This document shows positions 20,269 to 29,957 of a DNA stretch of 64,000 nt, piece by piece (positions within the stretch are counted from its first letter, which is position 1; each line of letters begins with the position of its first letter). Location of the stretch: positions 100,189,303-100,253,302 of the forward strand of contig NC_073744.1 of NCBI RefSeq assembly GCF_029784135.1, given 5' to 3'. The notes beneath the pieces were generated by a model. It had not been told where the DNA came from, did not search any database, and saw only the letters and a list, made by a program, of their open reading frames with translations. The translations under genes and the position numbers were made by a program. The stretch is from Toxorhynchites rutilus septentrionalis. Lineage: Eukaryota > Arthropoda > Insecta > Diptera > Culicidae.

Positions 20269-20990
20269 GGTTCTCAAATGGGGATCAACACTAGGGTAGG
20301 AGCCTACCTGTTGGTCTCAAATGTTCCTATCTCACGCCTCCACGAAGATCATATGACGACATTTTTAGATCGGGCGTGAACTGGAAACACACACCTGGTC
20401 TTGGCTCCGAGAACGGGTGTCGAAAGTGGCTAAGTGAGGGGGTGCGAGCGAGTCAGAGCGCTATATCTCTCCCGGGGAAGGCCTCCCGGGTCATGGAGGC
20501 CTTGCCAACCCGCTGTCTCCCGGGCAAAGGAGATACACCCAGACAATGGAGCTAAGGTCAAGACGAATACTACGAATGCGATCACCCGAGGAGGGTCCCC
20601 GAACTGGAGCTGGTCCTGGAACGAGCGTAAGAGCGAGCGGCCAGCGGCTGGAGGGCGATGTGCAAGAGCGGGCCACCAGCCGGGTTCAACCCGAAGAGCT
20701 ACCGCCACACGGAAACAGCAGCCATCGACATCACCCAAGAAACGCTGCGCCTACGAGACGTGTTGCGACTGCCAGACGACAGTCGTCCACACTTGTGGGT
20801 ACCACTAGGCGCCGGATCATGTGGACACACGAAATGAATGAATTCGTGATCCACGCCTATTACATCTGCACTGCTTTGGAGACGGACATGAGCGGTCGCC
20901 CTCGAATACTAACAATGTTCGAGGAAGCGTATCCAGAGTTCGTCGGGAGGCTTGATCAGAACGCGATGAACGCGAGGCGTAGAGCGATAG
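20269..20990 (+). repeat. Extra tandem copy of the R4-type element 5' end (725-bp period)
   Basis: Nearly identical to 20994-21713: 5' UTR plus about 150 codons. It breaks off at AGAGCGATAG, three A follow, and the full element starts again at GGTTCTC. Only scattered differences exist, apart from a cluster at 20551-20572. Confidence 0.9.
20546..20990 (+). pseudogene. Truncated first copy of R4-type ORF N-terminus
   Basis: Encodes MELRSRRILRMRSPEEGP and the Myb-like segment (IMWTHEMNEFVI), then continues only into the second 5' UTR. It is a by-product of the duplication. Seven of the first twelve codons differ from the second copy, most without changing the residue. Confidence 0.85.
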
Positions 20991-21269
20991 AAAGGTTCTC
21001 AAATGGGGATCAACATAGGGTAGGAGCCTGCCTGTTGGTCTCAAATGTTCCTATCTCACGCCTCCACGAAGATCATATGACGACATTTTTAGATCGGGCG
21101 TGAACTGGAAACACACACCTGGTCTTGGCTCCGAGAACGGGTGTCGAAAGTGGCTAAGTGAGGGGGTGCGAGCGAGTCAGAGCGCTATATCTCTCCCGGG
21201 GAAGGCCTCCCGGGTCATGGAGGCCTTGCCAACCCGCTGTCTCCCGGGCAAAGGAGATACACCCAGAAA

Positions 21270-24200
21270 ATGGAGCTACGTTCACGAAGAGTAATTAGAA
21301 TGCGATCACCCGAGGAGGGTCCCCGAACTGGAGCTGGTCCTGGAACGGGCGTAAGAGCGAGCGGCCAGCGGCTGGAGGGCGATGTGCAAGAGCGGGCCAC
21401 CAGCCGGGTTCAACCCGAAGAGCTACCGCCACACGGAAACAGCAGCCATCGACATCACCCAAGAAACGCTGCGCCTACGAGACGTGTTGCGACTGCCAGA
21501 CGACAGTCGTCCACACTTGTGGGTACCACTAGGCGCCGGATCATGTGGACACACGAAATGAATGAATTCGTGATCCGCGCCTATTACATCTGCACTGCTT
21601 TGGAGACGGACATGAGCGGTCGCCCTCGAATACTAACAATGTTCGAGGAAGCGTATCCAGAGTTCGTCGGGAGGCTTGATCAGAACGCGATGAACGCGAG
21701 GCGTAGAGCGATAGTACGCAACAACATGCTCTCCCAAACGCAAATCGACGAGATCAAGCAGCAGGTGCAGAGAGAAATAAGCTCCAGGAACAACAGAGCA
21801 AGCGATGTGTCGAGACGAAGTTCAGTACGGCTGAGCAATTCATTCGCGAGTGGGGCACGCGAATCAGCACCAGTGGAGGCCACAGTACTACAACCCCCTG
21901 AGCCGGAAGACCCACAGCCAGATCAACAACTACTACGCGATCTGGTCTTCCACTACGACGAGGCGATCTCACAGTTCCGCGACACAGACCCATTGTCGCG
22001 CCCCAGGATCCCGAAGTTGCAGCATTCCCGCAGGCTGACAAGTGCAGTAAAGCTCATGAACGAGCACGTTCTTCCGCTGCACTTGGTTGATGCTGAGAAC
22101 ATGGAGGAGCTGCAACTGAAAGTTTACTGTGCTGCTGTGGCGACCGCCAAAAGTTTAGGATACCGTATTAGGCCAAGAGGCGGACTGCTCCAACATCTCC
22201 GTGAAAGGCGTGAGCCTCCATGGCGAAGGAGATTGGAGCAACGGATCCTAAACAAGCGCGCCGCAATTGGAAGACTGATGGCGTACAAAAGAGGCAGCAG
22301 ATCGGCGAAATTATGTCGCCAAGTTGCTGTGATCGTGCGGCCTACTGAACTTCGCCAGCTGGGAGCTCACCAGCTGACGGAAAAACTCGACACACTGGTA
22401 CAGCAATTGAGCGTCCTAACTAAACGGCTGAAACGTTACTCTGACTCTGCAAAGCGCCAGGAACAAAATCGGATGTTCAGAGATAACGAAAAAGCGTTCT
22501 ACGACCACATTAGCGACGAGAAGCCCGACTACCGCGAAGGTTTGCCAGATATTAGCGATGTGACGAACTTCTGGGCTGGTATTTGGGAGACCCCAGTACA
22601 ACATCGCGACGGGCAAATGTGGTTAAGACGGGAGGAGGAGAGTTGTGGTGAAATTGGAGAGATGCCAGCTATCATCGTCGAAGAGAACGATGTCCGCGAA
22701 GCCTCGCGGTACCTGAGGAACTGGGCAGCACCGGGCCCCGATGGTGTTCAGAACTTCTGGCACAAGAAGCTGACCGTCGCACATCAAAAGATAGCTGAGT
22801 GCTTCAACAAGGTGCTACGTGACCCACACAACCTCCCTGAATTCGCCACCCGTGGCGTCAGATTCCTCCTCCCGAAAGACAGCAACACATTGAACCCATC
22901 AAAGTACAGGCCGATAACGTGCCTATCGAGTCTGTACAAGATATTAAGCAGCATCATAACCGCCAAAGTTTCTGCCCACTGCGAACAACACCATATCATC
23001 GCAGAAGAGCAGAAAGGATGCAGAAAAAATACGCATGGCTGCAAAGACCAGGCCATCATCGACGCAACCATAGTCGGCCAGGCGGTTTATAATCAGCGGA
23101 ACCTAAGCATGGCCTATATCGATTACAGGAAGGCTTATGACTCCATACCTCACTCGTTTCTCGTCCGGGTATTGGATGCGATGAGGCAGTGGAGCACGTC
23201 TCTGCACCTTAGTGATGGGGAAAATGTGTTGCAGTCTAGAACGCTGCAGATAAAGAGGGGGATATTCCAAGGCGACTCTTTCAGCCCGCTTTGGTTTTGT
23301 CTGGCACTGAACCCCCTCAGTAGGACGCTCAATAGAAACGGTCATGGCTATAAAATAAGGTATAGCGACGGCGCCCACGAAGAAGTGACCCATACCTTTT
23401 ACATGGACGATCTCAAGGTCTACGCTGATTCACGTCAGCGTCTAGGTGTAGCTATCCGGGTTGTCGAAGACATAAGCAGGGACATCTGTATGGAGTTCGG
23501 CCTCGACAAGTGTCGCTGTGTCCACCTGCTGAAAGGACAACTTACCGAATCCGGAGGCTACGAGGTCTATGACGGCGAGTTTATAAGAGACATGGTTCGT
23601 GGCGAATCCTATAAATATCTTGGATTCCGACAGCTCACCGGGATTCGCCACTCCGACATCAAGACGGAGCTGCGAGACAAGTTCTTGAGTCGAGTGAACT
23701 GTGTCCTGAGGACTTTCCTCAACGCGGGGAACAAGGTACGCGCGATCAACACATTCGTGGTTCCCCTGCTGACCTTCAGTTTTGGTGTAGTCAAATGGAG
23801 CAAAACTGACCTAGAAGACCTTGAGAGGAGGATGAGGAAAGCATTCAAAGAGGCTGGAATGCACCATCCTCAATCGGCACTGGAGAGAGTTTCACTACCA
23901 CGCAAAGAAGGGGGACTTGGAATCGTCGACATTTCTGCACTGTGTGTTGCCCAGGTACGACAACTGCGCGAGTACTTCGCAGAACGCGCCAACCAAAACG
24001 CGCTATACCGGGCTGTCTGCGCCGCCGACAGAGGATACAGCGCTCTGCACTTGGCGCAAGCGGAGTACCAACTCAACTGCAATCTGCAGACAGTGGAGGA
24101 GAAGATTGCAGCTTGGAAGCAGAAGGCAGTGCATGGTGCCCACCCCCATCAACTGGACCGGCCACACGTCGACAAGGCCGCATCTAATCTGTGGCTAACG

Positions 24201-24890
24201 CGTGGTGAACTCTCTTCAGTAGTAGAAGCCGACATGATAGCCATCCAGGACAGGATAATGCCGACGAGAAACTGCCGGCGGTACGTCTGGCATCAAGACG
24301 ATGATGACATTTGCCGGATGTGCCATCAACCAGGTGAAAACATAGAGCACATTATGGGAGGCTGTCCCGTTTTGGCCAACGCAGCCTACACCGAGCGCCA
24401 CAACAACGTGGCCCGTATTGTTCATCGACAACTGGCGCTCCAATGTGCTCTGCTGGAAGACAACGTACCAAACTACCGGTACCTGCCTGCACCTGTCCTG
24501 GAAAATGACCGTTTCAAGCTGTACTGGGATCGCACTGTTCTGACCGACCTCTCGATCCACCACAACCGCCCAGATATAATGGTTTACGACAAGAGCGACC
24601 GCAAAGTCACCATCATCGATGTCGCTATTCCACTGAACCAGAATCTGGAGGAGACCCACGGTCGCAAAATCTGCAAGTACCGACCATTGGCCGTGGAGCT
24701 CAAGGAACTGTGGGGGCTAAGGGAGGTCCCAAGAATTGTTCCAGTCGTTCTCTCTGGAACTGGAATTGTCCCGAAGACACTTCTGGAAGCGCTAAAGGTG
24801 TTGAACATGGAGAAGGAATTGGCCGGCATCCAAAAGTCGGTCATCCTTAGCACCTGCGCGATTGTCCGACAATTTCTCGGTCAGGACTGA
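21270..24890 (+). CDS. R4-type LINE polyprotein: Myb-like domain, RT, restriction-like endonuclease
   Basis: A single intact frame of 1206 residues starting at the ATG after a GC-rich UTR. Order: a basic, low-complexity head; a Myb-like DNA-binding stretch near residues 90-150 (WTHEMNEFVIRAYY, RRRAI); RT near 470-760 with RNWAAPGPDGVQNFW, YRPITCLSSLYKI, AYIDYRKAYDSIPH, IKRGIFQGDSFSPLWF and catalytic FYMDD near 710; a CCHC-like finger CRMCHQPGENIEHIMGGC near 1015; and the endonuclease core RPDIMVYDKSDRKVTIID near 1100 (R-PD...D motif). The protein nicks a chosen site and primes reverse transcription from it. No break is visible, so this copy could be active. Confidence 0.92.
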   Translation: MELRSRRVIRMRSPEEGPRTGAGPGTGVRASGQRLEGDVQERATSRVQPEELPPHGNSSHRHHPRNAAPTRRVATARRQSSTLVGTTRRRIMWTHEMNEFVIRAYYICTALETDMSGRPRILTMFEEAYPEFVGRLDQNAMNARRRAIVRNNMLSQTQIDEIKQQVQREISSRNNRASDVSRRSSVRLSNSFASGARESAPVEATVLQPPEPEDPQPDQQLLRDLVFHYDEAISQFRDTDPLSRPRIPKLQHSRRLTSAVKLMNEHVLPLHLVDAENMEELQLKVYCAAVATAKSLGYRIRPRGGLLQHLRERREPPWRRRLEQRILNKRAAIGRLMAYKRGSRSAKLCRQVAVIVRPTELRQLGAHQLTEKLDTLVQQLSVLTKRLKRYSDSAKRQEQNRMFRDNEKAFYDHISDEKPDYREGLPDISDVTNFWAGIWETPVQHRDGQMWLRREEESCGEIGEMPAIIVEENDVREASRYLRNWAAPGPDGVQNFWHKKLTVAHQKIAECFNKVLRDPHNLPEFATRGVRFLLPKDSNTLNPSKYRPITCLSSLYKILSSIITAKVSAHCEQHHIIAEEQKGCRKNTHGCKDQAIIDATIVGQAVYNQRNLSMAYIDYRKAYDSIPHSFLVRVLDAMRQWSTSLHLSDGENVLQSRTLQIKRGIFQGDSFSPLWFCLALNPLSRTLNRNGHGYKIRYSDGAHEEVTHTFYMDDLKVYADSRQRLGVAIRVVEDISRDICMEFGLDKCRCVHLLKGQLTESGGYEVYDGEFIRDMVRGESYKYLGFRQLTGIRHSDIKTELRDKFLSRVNCVLRTFLNAGNKVRAINTFVVPLLTFSFGVVKWSKTDLEDLERRMRKAFKEAGMHHPQSALERVSLPRKEGGLGIVDISALCVAQVRQLREYFAERANQNALYRAVCAADRGYSALHLAQAEYQLNCNLQTVEEKIAAWKQKAVHGAHPHQLDRPHVDKAASNLWLTRGELSSVVEADMIAIQDRIMPTRNCRRYVWHQDDDDICRMCHQPGENIEHIMGGCPVLANAAYTERHNNVARIVHRQLALQCALLEDNVPNYRYLPAPVLENDRFKLYWDRTVLTDLSIHHNRPDIMVYDKSDRKVTIIDVAIPLNQNLEETHGRKICKYRPLAVELKELWGLREVPRIVPVVLSGTGIVPKTLLEALKVLNMEKELAGIQKSVILSTCAIVRQFLGQD

Positions 24891-25065
24891 AACAGCACGA
24901 GCATGCAGATACGTGCATTCCGCAGAGCCTAGTCCCCCTTTGGCATTCAGAAGCCCGGGGGCAGGTGAAAATTCTGGCTAGGTTCGCCTAGTTAAGAAGT
25001 GAGATAAGTCTGCCAAAGTATAAAAAGGAAGAAGTGAGATAAGTCTGCCAAAAAAAAAAAAAGAC
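24891..25065 (+). other. R4-type element 3' UTR with tandem end repeat
   Basis: Contains two copies of GAAGTGAGATAAGTCTGCCA (about 24993 and 25030) followed by an A run. Short 3' tandem repeats are often added during target-primed integration. AAGACG of the host PLE follows. Confidence 0.75.
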
Positions 25066-26845
25066 GGAAAGTGGGAAACAGACGAGCTTTGATACCTGGT
25101 GTGCAATACGACAGCTAAAAGCTCGCGATGTAGTTTATTCACGGGCAGATAAAGGGAATGCAGTTGTGATCATGGATAAACATGATTATGACTTACGGGT
25201 TCTTGACATGATTCGCTCCGGTCCGTATGAAGAGCATTGCTTCAAAAATGGGAAACCTAAAGATCCGCTTAATGCAATGACTGAAGAAGCTAATTCTGTT
25301 CGCCAAAAAGTCACACACTTGATGGGTGGGGATAAACTTGAACGAAAATTGAATGTACCCAATCCAAAAGTGGCATAGTTGTACTGCCTCCCAAAAATAC
25401 ATAAAAATCCAGTGGCGATGCGGCCGATTTCGTCTAACATCTGCACTCCAACTGAAAAAATGGCTGCTTGGTTGGTTGAAGAATTGAAAAAATATCCCAT
25501 AACCCACGGTAAAAATGTCAACAATTCGTTTGAGTTGGTAGACCATTTGAAAGGCTTCGAGGTTAGGCGAGGGGAAATTCTGGTGTCGTTCGATGTTACA
25601 GCTCTTTTTCCGAACGTGCCAGTAACAGAGGCGGTAAATAGTTTGCGTAGACATCTGGAACGGAAACGCGTACCACCCAATCAGATCGACGCATATCTTT
25701 TGGTAACGAAAACCTGTATGAATCAGAACTTCTTTTCGTTCAGGGGAAAGTTCTACAAGCAAACGTTCGGTCTCAGTATGGGTAGCAAGCTATCGCCACT
25801 CTTAGCGGAGGTTTTCATGAAAGATTTTGAAACAGAGTTGGCGAATGAAAAATTCTTCCCTCGAATGTGGAGACGCTATGTAGATGACATCTTCGCAGTT
25901 GTGAAAGAACGTTACTTGAAGCAGACGTTGGAGTTGTTGAATTCCCGACATAGGACGATTAAGTTTACCGTCGAAAAAGAAAAAGACGGTACACTTCCTT
26001 TTCTGGACCTGTACATTACCCGGAAGGAAGATAATCGGCTAAAGTTTGGGATATACCGTAAACCAACGTCTACGAATAGATATATAACTTCCGACTCTAA
26101 TCACTTCGGCGCACAAAAACAAGCAGCCTTCCACTCCATGGTGTATCGTCTCCTCAACATACCAATGGAGAGAGATGATTACATAGCGGAGAAAAATAGA
26201 ATCTACCATGCTGCAGAGCTGAATGGGTACAAGAGATGTTTTGTGGAGAAAATCCTTCGGAAACACGAGAAGAAGAAATGGAGAAAAAACAACACCACAT
26301 TAGAGCCTGAGAAGGAACAACACAAAAGGATCAGCCTACCGTACTATCCCAAAATAACCAACACAGTCCAGTCTACACTCCGGAAACACGGATTTCATGT
26401 GGTGTACAAAAGTGAGAGCACCCTGAAAGACCTTTTGTGCAACCTGAAAGATAGAATTCCACCGGATGAAAAATCAGGGATCTATCAGATTCCCTGCAAA
26501 GACTGTACTAGTGTATACATCGGTCAAACTCGTCGGAAATTCAAAATCCGCCTACGTGAACATAAGAATGCGGTGGATAATGAACGAGCCAGCGAATCAA
26601 GTGTGGCAGCACATGCTTTAACTCAAGCCCACTGCGTAGACTGGGAGAAGGCAAAAATTATTAGAAATGTACGAAAAGCCTCACAGTTGAATGCATGGGA
26701 ATCAATGTACATCTCAACCAGCGATTCCCCACTTATGAATGAAGAAGATGCACCAATATCATCTCAACTCTTCCATCTGACGAAGCTGATAACTCAGCAA
26801 ACTATATCTTCGACAAGTACTGATAACCGTATGAATATGTGTTAG
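25066..26845 (+). pseudogene. PLE-C, RT and GIY-YIG part (nonsense codon)
   Basis: Resumes PLE-C exactly where 15577 stopped. The same RT (VSFDVTALFPNVPV, YVDDIFAVVK) and GIY-YIG (GIYQIPCKDC, YIGQTRR) motifs as in PLE-A are present in one frame to TDNRMNMC. A TAG at 25376-25378 replaces the serine codon of VASLYC, so even before the LINE insertion this copy may have been dead. The sequence after the TAG is intact. Confidence 0.9.
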
Positions 26846-27035
26846 TGCTCCATCGTAACCAGTCGGACACCGTCCAGTAGATGGGCAACATCGAGCTCGA
26901 AACCGGTCGACGAAAAAGGTAATTTTAACCATTTTAATGTTTGTAAGGATTATAAGTGTTGTGTCCTAGTTCCGTGTCGCGTCCGCGAGTGAATAGTGAT
27001 AAATATCCTTACGTTAGCACAACCAAAAATAAGTG
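26846..27035 (+). mobile_element. PLE-C 3' UTR, right end of the composite insertion
   Basis: Same UTR as PLE-B, ending AACCAAAAATAAGTG against the target-site copy. The hammerhead-like fold lies at 26871-26912 with one stem II mismatch (GAGCTC in place of GAGCCC). Confidence 0.8.
26871..26912 (+). ncRNA. Hammerhead-ribozyme-like fold in PLE-C
   Basis: Same CAGTAGA core, stem I and GAAA as in the other copies; stem II is weakened by a C-to-T change. Confidence 0.45.
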
Positions 27036-27115
27036 ACTCTGGCTCTACTTCTGTAATTGATCTAACGATTACCTCATCAGCTTACGCTTCTCAGCTTCTA
27101 TTAACTGAGATATTG
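27036..27115 (+). pseudogene. Jockey copy 1 endonuclease, continuation
   Basis: Starts with the second copy of the 12-base target duplication and reads GSTSVIDLTITSSAYASQLL in frame, matching the TSAIDLTI segment of the minus-strand Jockey copy at about 58830. After about 27110 the similarity is lost, and the DNA element at 27175 follows. This short piece is the proof that 3860-27035 is one insertion site. Confidence 0.8.
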
Positions 27116-27174
27116 CGAAAACACATTGTTTGATGCATGGGCCATATCTCTGCAGATCTATACCTGGTAGCGAT

Positions 27175-27256
27175 CTAAGTGGTGCGGACTCAATCCACTT
27201 CATTTTCAAGCAAATTTATGGATTTTTTCAAGCGATTTCTTGCAATAAATTCTCAG
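27175..27256 (+). repeat. Outer 82-bp terminal inverted repeat, left
   Basis: Pairs with 33793-33874 over 82 bases with at most trivial differences; begins CTAAGTGGTGCGGACTCAAT. Confidence 0.85.
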
Positions 27257-27717
27257 TACTCCGTACAGGGGTAGCACTGCGGCGGAGCACACATTTTTGA
27301 GTAATATTAAGATTGACTACAGCCGAGCGAAAACGGAAACCCACGGAGTTTTATCCCAGTCCTTGAGCATCCCTTCAACCTCGCACTGTTAGCCTATATC
27401 TATCTATATAAATGAAAATGAAAGGCCAAATCTGTTCGTAAGCAAGCCTCGAAGAAGGGATGATCCAATTTTAGACTTCTTTATTTTGTTGTATTCGTCT
27501 CTTCCCGTAGATCAATATAGTGGAGAGCAAAATCGGAAAGTTTTCGGAAAACTCAGAAGGAATGTAGGAAAATTCGGAAAAATGAATTCTCATATGACCG
27601 AAAATTACATCATGATAAGCGCGTTTAGTCCATTCAATATTTGCGCTAGCGAAGTTGATCTTTGTTCGAAAGTGGAACTGGATTTTCAGGCAATACAACG
27701 CATTCCTATATCTTTTA

Positions 27718-27953
27718 TCTATCTATATGAATAAAAATGGAAGGCTAAATGTGTTGCTTATCCGCAAATCCGATGAAGGAAAGGTCCTTTTTGAGCTGTC
27801 TTCATTTTATTGTATTTGTGGTATTCTGCCCACAGAACAATGATGAGGAAAAGTTTCGAAATTCGTTCTATAGAATTCATATCAAAACAATAATGATATG
27901 ACATATACTACATTTACTAGCTGACCCGGGACGAAGTTCGCCGGGTGAGCTAG
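27718..27953 (+). mobile_element. Helitron-like non-autonomous element, left copy
   Basis: Starts TCTATCTATATGAATAAAAA, has a CCCGG/CCGGG hairpin at about 27926-27946 and ends in CTAG: Helitron hallmarks (5' TC, 3' hairpin, CTRR). A second Helitron-type start lies at 27399 without its own 3' end, suggesting a nested or chimeric element. No Rep/helicase is coded. Confidence 0.65.
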
Positions 27954-28194
27954 TATGTGTATATACAGTTATTCACATTTAATGCGACATGCCGAGGCAC
28001 CACTCAGTGTCGCATTGGAGGCTATTTTGACTTGTAATTAGACATTGGCGATGAGAGTGATACAGTGTCGACGCCTGGTTGGGACTTTCAATTTGGGACC
28101 ATAATTTAGGCCCCGAACTTGATGTTTACAAAAACGTCCAATTAAAGGTAAAAATGCCCAATTAAACGTGTCGCATTACAGGTCTGTCAGCCAT

Positions 28195-28585
28195 TTCATG
28201 CCAATAAAGTGGTTCTCAAGAGGAAAAATGATTTTTCGGACCACCGGTTAACTTTAAAAAATCATATCTCAATAACGAAAAAAAAGCATCTCTGAAATCG
28301 AGATATGTTATGTATAACAAGCTTTCAAGAAAAGTATAAAAAATATATAGCGCCCTCTAGTTCAAAATAATAAAAAAATACAATCGATAAGTACAAAAAC
28401 AAAATTCTTTTTTTTCCTTACAATTTCAATATATTATATTTTAATGAAAAGCTAGCTCATTGGCTTCAATTAGATATGTCGATAATCTAAATCGGTTCAA
28501 TTATTCAAAAGTTATGATTTTTTGAAAAAAGTCAGTTTTGGGAAAAACTGGGGAAAAATGATTTTTCGGACCACCCTAAAATGGA
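28195..28585. repeat. AT-rich MITE-like repeat inside the palindrome arm
   Basis: AAATGATTTTTCGGACCACC occurs twice here in direct orientation (28226 and 28556), as in the mirror arm. No coding capacity. Confidence 0.45.
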
Positions 28586-29025
28586 AATAGTCACCCTAAC
28601 GAAAAAAAGGGTTTAATGTTTTGCGATAAAGAACAAAACTACCACTTTTCATTGAAATCTGAGAACCACTATATCGGTTTGGCATGGAATGGCTGTATAT
28701 ATAAAAGATGTACATATACAAAATATACAATAATATACAAAAGACAATCTAGCGTGCATCGCGATGTACAAAGTATCAATGAATCTGGAAAAATTAACAT
28801 TAAAAGAGATTTCTACAGATTCGCACTCTTTTACAGACATTTCCACATTTTTAACAGACTTTCTCATATGTTTACAGCCTTTTTTTAAAAATCATCTGGC
28901 AACTCTTCTTTCCACTTTTCATCGAATGTTTTCAAATCACAGGAGTAAACATTTACGTGACTGTGACTTCGTTTGTTTTTATTTCGTTCGGAGAAAAATT
29001 ATATCAGGGAAAGTGGACATTAAAA

Positions 29026-29494
29026 ATGCGTTGCTCAGTGAAAGGCTGCCCGAATACGAGTGAAAATGTTCGCGTTAGCTCTTATAGCTTCGGAAACGTA
29101 TTTACAGACGCACTGGGTTGATTTTTGCGGAGACGATAAACTAGTTCCGAATAAGGATTCGCGTATCAGTGGAGTAAGTACGATGTTTGAATTATTGGAA
29201 ACCAAAAGTGTAGCAAACCTTTCATACACATTTTCAGGATTATTTTGATAGCGTCTTAATGCAGTGGACTGTGAAAACTGCTACTTAATCCCGCTGCGAG
29301 ATACCAAAGCAGCCTTTATGCGGATTGCCCAACGTGAGAACCCAAAATCCCCCCGTGGGCGCGATGCAGACTGCCTTCATTGCAGTGATGCAGCGGGGAT
29401 TTTCCATTCGCATGGAAATTCACATCACTGTAGCAGATTGAGGGACTTGTTTCATCGGAGACAAAATACAACACACACACTTAAACTACTATAA
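29026..29494 (+). pseudogene. THAP zinc-finger gene remnant, left copy (two exons)
   Basis: ATG at 29026 gives MRCSVKGCPNTSENVRVSSY, the C-x4-C start of a THAP DNA-binding domain. After a one-base frame change the text HWVDFCGDDKLVPNKDSRI continues the domain (the W, C and P of the motif). GTAAGT at 29174 and TTTTCAG ending at 29237 bound a 64-base intron, a typical insect size. The second exon reads DYFDS and then diverges or hits a stop. The final Cys-x2-His of THAP is not seen. It could be the DNA-binding head of a P-type transposase whose catalytic part was lost. The mirror arm has the same text. Confidence 0.6.
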
Positions 29495-29957
29495 CTATGT
29501 ACATTGTATTTTACTTAATACTATAGAAATATACATGAAATTATACAAGCACTTAAATTTCTTCTTAAATTCTGCTTCAAATTTGCTGCTGTTGCGTACA
29601 CTCTGTCTTTAATCGAACTGGTGTGCTGTCCTTGTACAGCAAAAACTATCATCCAATCCGTTGGCGGAGCATGTTGGAGTGAACTAAGCGTTATTTGTAG
29701 TTTGTTGATATTCGGTCAAGTTCTGATACCTTGCAATATGAGATTCTCTTTCAGAGATGCAATGGCCAATTAAACAATTGACGGAAAAATGAAGTTCGTT
29801 CATTTTATAAGTTTAATTATTTTTGCATTTGATAACAATACCTTTTTTATAGTGTTGATTATCATAAGAAAAATAACACTCCTGATCGTTGGATCTCTTT
29901 TGACATTTCAATTGGATCTTTTTTGACAGCCGTTTTGATTCAGTCCGCACTACCTAG

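Larger units (their letters stand above)
20269..25063 (+). mobile_element. R4-type (restriction-like endonuclease) LINE with duplicated 5' end
   Basis: Single-ORF LINE with a Myb-like domain, RT, Cys/His finger and restriction-like endonuclease; text such as RGIFQGDSFSPLWFCLALNP and FYMDDLKVYADS is characteristic of the R4/Dong group. It begins directly after the poly(A) of the Tx1/L1-type LINE and ends in poly(A) before AAGACG. It therefore appears to have landed in that poly(A) tail. GC content and codon use are clearly higher-GC than its neighbours. Confidence 0.85.
3860..27035. mobile_element. Composite insertion: outward-facing PLEs enclosing mirrored histone-derived blocks
   Basis: Both junctions are 3' ends of Penelope-like elements: minus strand on the left (to 6066), plus strand on the right (14864-15577 plus 25066-27035). 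Between them 6067-14863 is itself mirrored: 6067-7036 matches the reverse of 13863-14863, and 8333-8543 matches the reverse of 11796-12005. A third PLE lies at the centre. Leaving out the later 9.5-kb LINE insertion, the original insert was about 13.7 kb. The 12-bp duplication suggests one integration event or a boundary set by the PLE; the order of build-up is inference. Confidence 0.6.
27175..29957 (+). mobile_element. THAP-domain DNA element, left copy
   Basis: Ends CTAAGTGGTGCGGACTCAATC (left) and GATTCAGTCCGCACTACCTAG (right) are inverted repeats. It contains a THAP-like exon, no visible transposase core, and Helitron-like and other insertions. It is the mirror image of 30112-33874. It might be a P-superfamily derivative, because THAP domains are typical there; this is inference. 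Confidence 0.6.

Noticed and set aside
20430..20738. Minus-strand frames in the R4-type 5' region
   Set aside because: They lie opposite the GC-rich ORF start and are duplicated only because the region is duplicated.
21270..24890. R2-clade assignment of the restriction-like endonuclease LINE
   Set aside because: RT text (RGIFQGDSFSPLWF, FYMDDLK) and the short single-finger layout fit R4/Dong better, and the insertion is not in 28S rDNA.
27486..27734. Coding gene in the palindrome arm (82 residues)
   Set aside because: It spans Helitron-type ends and shows no family features; it appears twice only through the palindrome.
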